Positions 46,194-57,617 of a stretch of 64,000 nucleotides of DNA are shown piece by piece. The notes beneath the pieces were generated by a model. That model did no database searches. It was not told where the DNA came from and was given only the letters and a program-made list of their open reading frames with translations. Every line of letters starts with the position of its first letter. The first letter of the stretch is position 1. The stretch spans positions 62,001-126,000 of the forward strand of contig MQVO02000005.1 of the NCBI GenBank assembly GCA_001986395.2, given 5' to 3'. This stretch comes from Irpex lacteus (lineage: Eukaryota > Basidiomycota > Agaricomycetes > Polyporales > Irpicaceae). Position numbers and translations under genes: made by a program.

Positions 46194-47482
46194 TCATCGT
46201 AACACTAAGACCGAACCGAATTCCTGCATCTGTTCTTTCACCATATAACGGGTAGTGTTCCTCATATGACCGTCACCTTCTATTCCCTTCGCGCTCAGCT
46301 CCAGCGATCTCAAGGACCCTAACCGCCGCAACGGAGCACGCAGGGCCTCCCAGGTGTGGTCATCAAAAAGGTCCCAGGCGTCGTTAATCTCGTCATCTAT
46401 GTCGATCCGTAGACGGGCCAGCGTGGTGGGGAGATTGTTGACGAGGTTCACTATGCGTTGACAAGGTACTGCTGGAGAGTTAGTGTATTCCACCCACTGA
46501 TAGAGGACAAAGGAGTCGAGGTTGGTACAATCCAGGAGAGCTTGTGCGAGCATAGAATATGCAGTATCTTAAGTGAAGAGACCGGTCAGCGAGCCTTGAA
46601 ACCGACGAAAGCCTAATATCACTCACCCATGTGAATGGCGGGGATAACATCCTCATATTCTTCACCAAGCCACAAGATTTGGACGGTGAGAGACCGTAAA
46701 CGAGCTCCGACGCTATTGAGCAGCTGGGCGAGACTTTCAAGATCAGACCTGGTGGTGCAGTGTACAAAGATACCTGCCAGGGTTTCTACTGAACCGCTGA
46801 AACGGATTAGGCGAAGAAACGAGGATGTACGCTCCTGTCTGTCTATAGTGAGGCGTCCTATCTTCAGAGAAGGTAGAGAAGTTCGCAGTCGGCCGTCGAC
46901 CGATTCAGTTTCCGCAGGTTCATACACAGGTATGTGCTCTCCAGTTCTAGTCTCGATCCTGAGGGAGTGTATTTGGAGGGAGCCAACGTAGTTGAAGAGA
47001 GAAAGAATGTCCACGATATCGCCAACGTGAGGCATTGCTGAGCAGGATAAACCTTCGAAGGTCAACGACCGGAGACGACGGGGTTCTGCAGTGGCCATAA
47101 CTTCGTTGCCAATCCGTAGCCGCTTCAGCGTGAGGGATTCGAGAGAGGATAGTTGACGAAGAATCAGTACGAGGGATCCGGAGCTAATTGTGGGGCAGAA
47201 GGGCTCGTGTCCTGCTATAGTTGTGTACAACGTGAGGTTGTGTATGCACCTGGAGATCTCCCGATTCTCTTCCAAGAATACTGTGAACTGACGAACGGAT
47301 CTTCCCTCTGTAGGCTTGAGGTTGACCTTGTAAGTATAGTATAAATGTCTACGAACCACCGGATACCATTGGCGGCAGACAAGCGAGCAGGCCAGTAGAG
47401 TTTTCGTCTGTCGCTTAGGTATGAAAGCGATGATGTAGTCGACCAGCTCGGATGGGACGTATCGTTCCGGAGGAGCATCCAT
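46194..47482 (-). CDS. F-box family protein (F-box H)
   Basis: complement(join(46194..46567, 46627..47482)), 409 aa; 59-nt intron, GTGAGT donor, TTAAG acceptor, phase 1 at the family position. F-box at residues 6-50 (RYVPSELVDYIIAFIPK, LLACSLVCRQWYPVVRRHLY). Middle: FTVFLEENREISRCIHNLTL, LSSLESLTLKRLRIG, LAQLLNSVGARLRSLTV. Exon 2: LAQALLDCTNLDSFVLYQWV, then LRRLGSLRSLELSAKG and EQMQEFGSVLVLR, where it stops without the Cx4C tail. It is the most divergent intact member, related to F-box F and G. Role as an SCF adaptor is inferred. Confidence 0.86.
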
Positions 47483-48774
47483 ACCGGACTACGGATACTT
47501 GGTCGATGTAGGCTGTAGGTGGCAGAGAAGTAGTTGGGGTTCGTCACCAAGTACAGTGGTGGATGATGGTTCGGTTGACGGTCTTCACACAAGAACGGAG
47601 GCCTGCATAATCAAAGGTCAGTAAGATTGTAGTATATCATTCTTTGTACTACTTACCAGTGTTATTCGTTCACTTTGAGCACTTTTTTGGCACCGGCACC
47701 CCGCAACACTGCCAGTGTTGTCTTGATGGCCGTAGTACTGCTAGTGCCTGTCGATGCTAATCAGTTTATAGTTCAAGGAACGGGTTGAAATGACATCCGA
47801 AGCACAAGACGTCACAGGGGGATACTCGGAGAACCGGATTCGAGGAAGCACAACGTACCTAAGGAGAAGCCAAGTCGATGCGAGAGAATCCTGGGGAAAC
47901 AATGCAGAAGAGCCGGAAGCAGGGGGCCTATAAACTGAGACGAGCGCATGGAGTAGAAAGGCGGAGAGATGGGATCCGAGCGTGCTGTTCACTGCGTGGT
48001 TTTCTGTTTCTCCGAGTCTGTTACGTTGAACCCCGATCAACGCCACAAAACCGAGGACTTCCCCTTTCAGAAAACACCGGATGCGGCCATCTACATCTAT
48101 ACGTCAGTGACCAGCCTGACTCTAATATTTCAGCAACATACCCTTGACTCATTAGAACACACGAGAGAGTAATTTGCGACTTTGAATGAGCGCTCCCTTC
48201 GAGGCATGCAGCCCAGCGCTATCTCTGTGTGGAACGATTGGAACTCAGCTACTCCGCCGGATCATTACCTTGTTAGGTAACTTTGTTACAGGACTGTATG
48301 GAGATAAATCATTCACCACGTCGTTAATCATAGTAAGATAGAGGTTGAGACCAATCTAAATATTCCATATATTTACACTAGTACAGCAATAAGACAAAGC
48401 AACAAGAAGGAGACTAAAACTGCATGCGTGACCAGTGACTATCAAACGTTCCGATTGATGTATTAAGCCTAAGGGAAAAGATAGAAGATAGGCCGGGCAA
48501 AACGATTCCGATATGCTCAACATCCGAGAGGCTAAGAGATCGTATAGTACTGAGGAACATAGAAGGGTGTCGCAAGGCATCGCTGAGAACGTGAAACATG
48601 AAACTGCACGTGTAGGAGGAAAAAAAAACGACAGCCACAGGGGAAGGAGGTGCAATAAAGAACGAGAGCCAGTGGAAAGCCGAGATGTAAACAATACTGT
48701 GTCGTAAAAGGAAGTGGTCCAGACCTAAATAGAAACTATCGTAAAGAGTGTCCACGAAGAGCCAAACGCGAGGC
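47483..48774. other. Intergenic, no gene recognised
   Basis: Upstream of F-box H and downstream of the scaffold gene, both minus strand. Holds a tctccgagtctg element at 48009-48020. No exon or RNA gene was recognised. Confidence 0.5.
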
Positions 48775-51700
48775 CTACTCCCGAGCCACCCAATCAGTGC
48801 TACGGGATACGAGCTCAATCGAGTTATCGATTGTCCAAAACAATCGTTCAATGGCGCTGCGACCACTCCAGCTCTTCTGGTCACGAAGAACCATTGCCTG
48901 GAAAGTACTTATGAGTGAACGATCGACATCATAGACAAATGAAACACACCTGCTGTGCACCAAAGTTGCGTTGGTCATGTGCGAACAAATCAACGTTCTC
49001 GTCCAATGCTTCCGAGAGAATTTGCATATCCTGGAGTACACTTTGGATCGCCCGTACAGCTGATAGTGTCAGGAGTTCCTTGCGGTTACGGGCCGTACCA
49101 CTCTCACGACCAGGCACTGGCGGCGGCAAGTTCTGTGTGATGGATTGGAGCACTGTGTGAAGAATCCTCCTGGTCTCACCAAGGAGTTTCTGCGCCTGAG
49201 GGAAATTCTTCCTTGACACGAGTACGAGGGCTCTCGTGATCATGTCGGAAGCAAGGAGTTCCATACGCCTCCGAACAATAACGGGATCGGAAGAGCTGCT
49301 TGACGGCGGCCTTGAGTTACCGGAGTTCGGCAAGAGCGTTACAGTGAGCAACACAGGGTGTCCCAACCGAGAAACATTCTTGCCCGCGTTGGGATCAAAG
49401 AAGGAACCGTCCACCTCGAGGACGGGCACTTCATCGATCATACCGTCCATCATACCATCCGCGAGGTCCGGTGAGTCGCTAATTGACAATGCGTCGAGGC
49501 CCATGCTTTGCTGCCATTGTTCCGTCGCGCTCAAGGCTCTCTGGGCACCTGCACGACGCTCTGCCGCTCTCAAAGCATCGGTATTGTCCAACTCGAGTTC
49601 GATCAACATCTCCTTCTTTTCCCCATACCTAACTTCTCCGACATCGACGTCAATGTCGCGTCCGTCTGATGAGAGAATGGCCGAGGGACCTCCCGAAATC
49701 TTGCGGATACGGAAGCGTTGTCCGTCGACGATCTTGATGTGCATCTTCATGTTCAGGAGACCAATTGACATCATACCGCCAATGCAGCCAGCCAGGCAGT
49801 CTCGCAGATCGTACCAGTCCTTGACGAAAGTGTACGTTCCGCTGGTGTGGTTCGACATTAACCAGAGGGAGGCGGGGTCATGAGAGCGCCCATAGCCGAA
49901 GGAATGTATGGGAAGGTTGGCAGCCTCTGCTCGGGCTAGTACGAGATCCATCTGTGCACGCCGAGTGGTATCAGCCGCGTCGCTCACAAGAATCATCCCC
50001 GAAATCGGGTTACGAGACTTGCGCTGCAGTACGACATCAAGACCTGATTGTACTATCTTAGCTTTCTGGAGTGGAAGCATAACAAAGAAGGTACGAACCG
50101 TGGTTAACAGCCGTCACGACATCCGTCTTGTCATCTTGCGAGGTCCTCGTCAGGAACTCATCCTCCGAATCATCATCCTTTCTCCCTATTTGATCCACGA
50201 ACTTTGTGAGGCGAGCGCGGCTCTGCGGCTTGCCCACGCACAAGAACGGCGTCTTCCGTACCTTCCCGCCAACGCCGACCTCAAACGTCACAAGACTCAA
50301 TCTGTCCTTCGCGCCTAACGAAGCCATGATGAAATCCAGCGACGTCCTGATAAGACGCATCTTCAGCGCTGCAGTACTGGGCTGAGCGTTTGGCGGCGGG
50401 ATTGAGATAACTAAGATCAAGTCTAGCGGTGGATGCGGCAGTGGTTGTAAGGAGTTCGAAGGGCCCGACGACATGTGCGGCGCAACCAGGGGCGCAGGAG
50501 TGCCATATCGTCTGTTGATTTCATCGTCCTCATTCAGGGGTGAGAGTTGGTGTTGGTGATTCTGAAGGTCCATCCGGGAGACGGACGCAGAGCCATGCGA
50601 GGTGTTAGACGAGACGGTCGAGCGGGCGGAACTGTGCAAGAGACTGTCGACGGTACTGACCGTTGTGCCTGTGCTGCCGCTTAGCATGCGCATCGCCTTT
50701 GAGCTCCCTCCGAACTCCTCCAGTTCGGGTCCCCCGTGCTGGTACTGCTGGTGCATGGACTGCTGCTGCTGCTGCTGGCGCATCGAGAGCATGCCCTGCT
50801 GTTGGGAGAGTTGACAAGTGACTGGATGTGTGACTTCCATGTCTCCAATGACGAGCGTTCCTTGAAGATCAAGATGAACGACTCAAGCCGCTCGTCCTCC
50901 ATGTCGATGGTCAAGCTCATCTCGCCGCTTACACTGGTATCGGTAACCTGTTTGATGTGCTTGATGTATATCCTTCCCTTCAATCGGAGAACCCTCGGCC
51001 ACTCGTTGATCCGCTAGCGATTCCACCACCAGAAGGATCCGAACCAAGCAGACGACCTAGGCTACGTTTCTTCTCCTCGGAAACACAGATGATGGCATCC
51101 TTGAACAAGTATACGAAGAACTCGCGGACGATGGCGTCCCTTCGTACAGAAAGAAGATCATACATCTGCAGAGGACCGAGTTCAGATAGAGGATGACCCT
51201 TCCAGTCGATTATCCGGTTCCGTAGGTCTTCAGTTATCGCATTAAACGGGGAGTCCTCATCATTCTGAGTACGAGACTGCGCAGGGGGCGGTGATCGCGA
51301 AGGGGAGCTCAACAGAGGATCGAGGGAATGTGATGGGGAAAGTAATCGTGTTGACTCAGGAGGTCCAGGTGAGCGCAGGTTGGGTCGGCCATACCCATGA
51401 GACTGTGATCCCGACGGTGAATGGAGTTCATTAGGGGATCGTTGATAACGATAGTCAGGCACGGGGCTCATGTGGCGCGAGGCAGGCGTGTTGTGGCCCG
51501 AAGTTTGTGAGTCCGGGCGCATCCCCCGTCCGAAGTCAGTAGACTGCATGACAGATCCTGGTACATGTGTACTAGGGCGCTTCCCGGGCAACTCAATGAC
51601 GACAATGCAGGTCAATGGTTGACTGGTTTCGTTCGTGCGTGTGAGTGTCGCAAACTCGGATCGTACCTGAATGGATGGCGCAACGATGTAATGGCTGTGA

Positions 51701-53047
51701 TCCAACGGGCCGGCATTCTTGTTGTGCGTGTGTTCGACGGGATCGTCTTCGTTGGGGTTGTACGGTTTCGGAGGTTGAGGGGTCGCTGTAGGTCTATGAG
51801 GAACACCTGGTCGCCCTGATGGGGTATCGCGTCCGGGATACAATATGTCGTTGGCAGCACCCATGCCCGTCAGAGCGGCCAACTCTATAACATGCCAACG
51901 CTCATTTCAGCTAGCCGTTAATCGCAGTGATTAATGAGAACACGCACTATTCGATTTACCACCATCACCATCTCCGACTTTCATAGGTCTTCGACATACA
52001 CCGCATACGCCGAGATTTGATTTTCGTATTACAGTTCCAGCCCCCCGCGAGCCAGGCAACGGCCCGTACACTGCAGTAAAACATGCCTAAGGGAAACAAC
52101 ATTTAGTAAATGCAGCCCGCCAAAGCCACAGCCACATAAGCACTATGGGCATGAACTGTCTCAGGACGGAACCAAATGACTTTCAATGACTGAGCCAAAC
52201 TGCGATGATCGCAGTCGTACCCGCCAAAAGCTTATTTCGATGCGGCGCTGTCTATATATGGTGAAGGGCGGGACTGATGCTATAGGCGCCCATGCGCTAG
52301 CACCGATCGCGTTTTGCGACGTCGGTAGCGACGCGGCATGCGACAAGTCCGATAGCGAAACAATAGCCTTTAGAGCTGCGGGGAACAAGTATTGGGGGAA
52401 GCCAAAGGTATGGGGACGCCACAAAAGGCAGTGATATGAGGGTGTGGGTGGGATCGCACGAGAGGCAGATGCGAGTACGGTTTGTAGACTCAAACACAGA
52501 GGCAAGAGCGCAAAACGAATGCACAAGAATATGTTCTGAGAGGGAGCAAAGGGCCGCAAAACAGAACGAGACAACGAGAACTCACCTCATGCAATGCGTG
52601 TCCGCACTCTGGGACGATATGTGGCTTCTCTCCAGGTAATCTGAAGCTGAAGCTGAGAGGCTCCAAGCAGACGGGGCAATCCTCCTCATCTTCTGTAGCG
52701 TCGTGGCTGGATACAACGGGCAAGGGTGCAGCGACCATGGCTGCGAACGGATGAAAGGGTTGGTAGTCGGCGTTCTGGGCTGTCGGGGTCTTTATGGGCG
52801 CTGCCGGCTTTTTGGCTGATGCCGCAGAATAGGCAGAGTGGAGAGAATTGGAGGAGGGCGCGCGTGTGGGTAAACGGTGTAGGACAGAACGGAAGGAGGC
52901 GGTGAGAGCTGCTGCTTTTGAGGAAGGCTCGCGGTGGGCAGCTGAAGATGACGGATGCTGATGGGAGGAGTGGGAGTGATGGTCTGCTTCGACGCTGTGA
53001 CTGTTGGCAGAACTATGACTGTTGGCTGTCCGGATAGTAGACCACAT
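48775..53047 (-). CDS. RING-PH-VWA protein of the Far1/Ste5 pheromone-scaffold type, with two frame breaks
   Basis: Exons complement(52586..53047, 51948..52086, 50099..51884, 48950..50043, 48775..48897). Exon 1 has a His/Ser-rich start and half a RING-H2 finger (EEDCPVCLEPL ... VPECGHALHE, Cys at about 124 and 127); exon 2 completes it (ACFTAVYG ... VCGVCRRPM). A long Ser/Pro linker follows, then a PH domain (LRNRIIDWKGHPL ... REFFVYLFKDAIICV ... LKGRIYIKHIKQV ... MEDERLESFILIFKERSSLE). After a Gln-rich linker comes a VWA domain (LDLILVISIPPP ... RLSLVTFEVGV ... GMILVSDAADTTRRAQ) and a helical end. RING, PH and VWA in this order is the layout of yeast Ste5/Far1, which tether the mating MAPK cascade at the membrane. 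The frame breaks at 50992-50994 (one G short) and about 50810-50818. The start at 53047 is the first plausible ATG. Confidence 0.78.
50990..50996 (-). other. Frameshift site inside the PH domain
   Basis: Minus-strand frame SGGGIASGSTSGRG runs into GFSD and TGA at 50982-50980. One additional G in the GGG run at 50994-50992 would give GRG-VLRLKGRIYIKHIKQV, a perfect PH continuation. No intron with matching phases removes the problem. Confidence 0.7.
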
Positions 53048-55342
53048 ACAAGCCCTGGGTCGCGTCGGGAGATTGAGGGAGAAAAAACAAGCGAGGTTAC
53101 CGACGTGGTCGAGGTCGAGGACGGCGGGGACAACCAGGTCTAGTTCACACAGTTTCTGCAGGCTCGCATCTGAGCTTTTCCTTTTTGAGACAAACAGATA
53201 CGTACCTCGTCGCCAAAAACTGCACCTCCGTTGTCTCTTTCGTGGGCTAAGCAACGAGGGGAATTGCTGCTTCGAGTCGTAGATGTCGCGTGCGACGACG
53301 AGCAAACGCAGGGCCCTCTACTCGATGACCCCGCATTTATGGGACGAAATACTCGCAGATATAATCCGAAACGGGAAGCTAGCTTCGACCCGACAGCTTG
53401 GCGCGAGTGTATTGCCTACCTCCCATCAGGCGGTTGTACGCATCAACACCGTGGCCATCCTCCTGCAGCTCAAATAACTCCCACCGCACATGCTCGCACG
53501 TGGTGATCTACATTCGAGGCGTTCAGCTCTGTCGAGCCGGCGACAACGACGTAGTCGTCGCCATAGGCATCACGACAGGTACAGCACCTGCCAGGGCCTC
53601 CGTCAACAGCTCCCAGCTCACCATTCTCAAGGGAACAGCCTCAGTCCTTTCTTCCATATGGACGAAACGCAATCAGAGGTACGCACTGTATTCGAATACC
53701 AATAACATCTCTTCACTTGGCTAGGTGTAGTCTCGCCGTCAACTGCCGGTTTACCCATACCGGGGTTCTGATATGGCCACGGATGATAATCTACTATTTG
53801 TCCAGATATCATGAGCGAGCAATCCGATGGGCTCGCAATTTCTATGTTTTTGTCACTTGGAAAACGAAGAATACAGTACACCTATCTCTAGGGGATCATC
53901 GAAGCTAATTGCCACCTACCACCCCGATACAAATGGCCGCGAGTGTCATATTTGGAGACCCCTTTGAGTGAATATCGTACGGTGAGTCTTTGAATTCTGG
54001 TAACCCTTCCTACACATCCGACTGACTGGAAGCTCGCCACCATCGCAGTCCACCCAACACCTCTCCCCGCCACGATCGAAGAAACAGGCCAATAACTCTT
54101 CAAGCGGTGAGCGAATTCATTCGAGCCGCTGATGCCATTCTCTGTGCTTCATGATGGAAATCAAGAAATATTCAACTACTGAACATTCGTTGACTTCTCG
54201 AAGATTGCCCGAAAGGGATGTTACTGAGATCGCATCTCAGTGCGCTCCCCCTCCCGGATAAGTTCAGGATCCAGAGCCCAGATGCTCCGCCCAGGTAAGA
54301 TTCGGATCACCTCCAAGTGTTTAATCTAAATCTCATCATAAGTATCCTCACTCAACGTCTTTCATCATTACCACCGGCCACACCATGGACGGACTTTAGC
54401 TACTTACCCTCGAATCGGGTAAACCAGAAAGCCTCGCATTACGCCCGCAGTGCATTCGATAATTCGAAGAGAAGAGAACGCTCAGAACATCAGCCAATCC
54501 CTCCTCATTGATCCCGGCGGCCGTGTATAAGCTTTTCTCTCACACGTGTACGAGACGAAAGAACATACCCATTACTTCCATCGTGTACTTGCGTGATCGG
54601 TGTACTCGATAGCACGAGGTGCGCGGTGGCCGGTGATCTGATGGGAGCTGGGTGCGTATAGGGCTATCGAGGTCCCCACGCAAGTCGGACGGAAATTCTG
54701 TATGCTCTTGTCGACTGCTGCTATATGCCTACGGTTTCCCTCACTGACATGCAATAATGCCTACGTATGACAGCGTAGGCAGCACACTCTGGTGTCGTCC
54801 ACATGTCAGTAGATTACAACTTGAAATGCACTATCAGGCGTAGATATCATACAGATCACAAACATCAGATCAAGTTTGTTGATCAATCCTCCTCAGGTTG
54901 CCTGATTACAACTCACTCGGAGGTGTGCGTTGACATACAGCTCGGCGACACCGGTGAGAAGATGTTTAGTAGGTGTGACGGGTGTTATATTAAGTACACT
55001 GCACTGAATGTCGACTCAAGGGATAGACATCGAGTTGTTCTGGCTTTATTTTCCAGGTCTTATCCACGGCTCACGCCACTGTTCATGTAACTCGGAGTCG
55101 GGCAGAAACAGCTTGCGCGTGGTACTGATCATGAATTGGATCCAGGCACGATGGACAGAAATCAGTGTGTTGCCTCTGAGAACATTCATGAAGCAGATCG
55201 CACCCAAGCACGCGCCGTCATTCATCGATATAGTGGTAAAAAATGTTCGTATACAGAAACGGCTCACCAATACTCGTAGATTAGGTAGTACAGTGGATAT
55301 ATACATGGTACAGCTCTCAAACAATGCCTCAACAATGTGAGA
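53048..55342. other. Long intergenic region with a possible degenerate ORF
   Basis: About 2.3 kb. At 53283-53477 an open frame (MSRATTSKRRALYSMTPHLW ...) stops at TAA. In the +1 frame it seems to continue (NNSHRTCSHVVIYIRGVQLC ... ITTGTAPARASVNSSQ) to about 53724, like one old gene split by a frameshift; no family recognised. The rest shows no coding exon. A taactcggagtcgg element lies at 55089-55102. Confidence 0.4.
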
Positions 55343-56770
55343 CTATTCCCGAACACAGCGGGGATCTGCACAGTACGCACCGCAAGAGTCCACAGTACCC
55401 TTCATCATATGAGTGAACTCATGCATATACCCCGTAATCTGCTCCCTGGTCTCCAAACTCCATTTCTCCATCGGCGACTTTGCCCACAGCAGTTCTACGA
55501 ACTTGAGATTTGGGAAGTGCCTACACATAGCCCATATATTCGCTGGAGCAATCATTGTCAACGGGAAGGCCGCTGCCCAAGAATTCGGAAGTCCTTCGAT
55601 TTCGTGCCTACTGACGCCGTCGTACTCAGGGCAGTGGTTGTAGGTGTCGAAGTCGAGCGTAAAGTGACGAAGGTTGTCAGCAGGTATGCATTTCACCAAT
55701 GCTGCAAGGTATATAAAGGTGGCTGGGGTGCGCGGATCGAAGGCGTTCCTTGAGACAGACCCAGTTCGTAGAGTAAAGCACCGCAGGTTCGTAAGCGCGC
55801 TCATGGAACCTTGTAATCTTTCGACGACCGCTTGCAGCACAGGACCTATGTCACGACTGTGAGTAGACGTTGCGACTAAAGACATTCAAATTTACGACTC
55901 ACGAAGGTCGTAAGTAGGATTGTGAGCGTTTGGAAATTGTAGAGTGCTCAGGTCCAGGGCGAACCACGTGAGTTGTTTCCCAACACCACCTTCGAGCAGA
56001 ATAGCGATGGAGTTTAGGTCATCTTCGTCACGACAATTGACTTCCCACGACGTCACGGTGCGGAAAATGCTGAGTATCGGCGCAATGCACGTCCTAAGTT
56101 TCGGCCCTTGAGTATATATCGCGATGCTCGATATTTGGGGTAGGAAACAGTTCTTCGTCGCCTTCACGAAATCTTCATATGCGCGGACACCCCCCTCGCT
56201 ATCCACCGCTTGTGCGGAGAATTGACATTGCGCTGGCAGGGACTCAAACACGAGCTTCTCCATTTCGATAAAGAGAGACAGAATCAGGTGGATATCGACA
56301 TTCGTGTTCGCCCAAAAGCAATGGACGTTGTCGAGGGAAAGGGTTGTTATAGAGAATTGATGTGGGGCGTAAGGTGCGCAGCCGCCATAGACCCATAGAT
56401 CCCGCAAAGTCAGCTTTCGCAGGTTATATAACGTTCTCAACAATCCTTGAAGAAGACCGATGTTCAAGGGCTCTATAGTGTGCTCATCCGAGTCTTCGTC
56501 CTATACATCAGAGGCATGAATATACGGCGCCCCCAGCAAGGTTACTAGTAGAGCTAGAGAACTTACCGGATCGCCTCCCTTCAGTGGTCGGTTGCGACCT
56601 TCAAGTGTCAGGTTCGTGACAGAAGCAGCGACCTTGAAGTTCTCAGCACTTTCGATGAACTTGAGAAAGCTGGCCACCTCGTAACGCCCTTCATCGGTTT
56701 GAACCCGTAACACCAGAGAGCCGCCCTGAATGTTGAATAGGTGGCCGTTGTGAGAATAGTTGGCAGCCAT
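55343..56770 (-). CDS. F-box-family leucine-rich protein lacking the F-box (F-box I)
   Basis: complement(join(55343..55845, 55903..56500, 56567..56770)), 434 aa; junctions phase 0 and phase 1. The protein starts MAANYSHNGHLFNIQGGSLV, aligned just after the F-box of paralogues (HLFYRVCVG, YYTYKVNL), then VASFLKFIESAENFKVAASV and TNLTLEG. The second intron is at the family position and exon 3 reads RPVLQAVVERLQGSMSALTN and NLRCFTLRTG. The C-terminus ITGYMHEFTHMMKG ends with YCADPRC, a Cx4C pair. No F-box is encoded upstream in any frame, and a TATAAAA box lies 62 nt before the ATG. So the missing F-box looks genuine rather than a mis-called start. Without it the protein could not dock on Skp1 in the usual way. 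Confidence 0.8.
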
Positions 56771-56831
56771 GTCAAGAGTGAGAGTTCAAGTTGAGGGAGT
56801 ATTGGTATGGAGCGGAATACTACACCTTGCG

Positions 56832-56838
56832 TTTTATA
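56832..56838 (-). promoter_or_regulatory. TATA box of F-box I
   Basis: TATAAAA on the minus strand, 62 nt upstream of ATG 56770. It supports transcription starting downstream of where an F-box exon would lie. Confidence 0.55.
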
Positions 56839-57617
56839 GCGGGTCACATATACCTCCTTTGCGTTGGGTGCGGTGTTGGCCGGCCTCAATGGAAGTGAAC
56901 GGCTGGGCCATGTAAAGGGACAAAGCACTGCTCCCTGTGTTGCGATAGGCCACCTCACCGAGGCTGTTAAGCGTTCAAATTTTGAGCATGCAATCTATAG
57001 GCCACTGGCAAGCGGCCCATAGGGCTTTAAAGTGAGGACGACACGCCGCAGATCTGCCTTGGCCACAGTCAGTCAATCATAGAGGGGGAAAAATTAAATT
57101 CGACTCACCTCTTGATTGAAGGTCGTGGCCAAGATAACTTAAGTCAGGATATCGAAAATGGGGCATAGCTTTGTGGTTGATACTATGCTAATGGCAAGGC
57201 CTGTGGCCATGATCGACATGATGACGGTTTTTGAGAGCATGGGAGTCGACCTCCATCACTTTGACTCACTAGATGGGCCTAAAAATGGCCATGGCCTTGA
57301 TAGATGATCATGGCTATGGTTTACCTGCACGCGACGTTAACATCAAGTAAAGGTTGCGAGACCGACTCGCAGTTCAAGTGGAACACTGGCCAACAGTGCC
57401 TTGCTGGAGGCGGAGGTATGCAGCTTACATAAGCAATTGATCGCCAGCGAGTGTCAGATTTTGGCAAGTCAGGTCGTTCAACCCATACATCTTTTTCGTA
57501 GTTTTCAGGGGTCGCTCAGTAAACACACGAAATTGCTGGAATCAAGAATACGTTTGCCACCACCATCATTGCGCATTACAAGATACATGATGCTGAACTC
57601 TCTACTAACAGAAGAAC
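56839..57617. other. Intergenic, no gene recognised
   Basis: Upstream of F-box I and 3' of the next minus-strand gene. Bases 57050-57320 contain many scattered tggcca/ggccat hexamers but no clear repeat unit. Confidence 0.45.

Noticed and set aside
49236..49883. 215-codon plus-strand frame
   Set aside because: Antisense of the VWA-containing exon of the scaffold gene, which has clear domain sequence.
57000..57330. Clustered tggcca/ggccat words suggesting a satellite
   Set aside because: Spacing is irregular and flanking sequence differs between copies, so no repeat unit can be defined.
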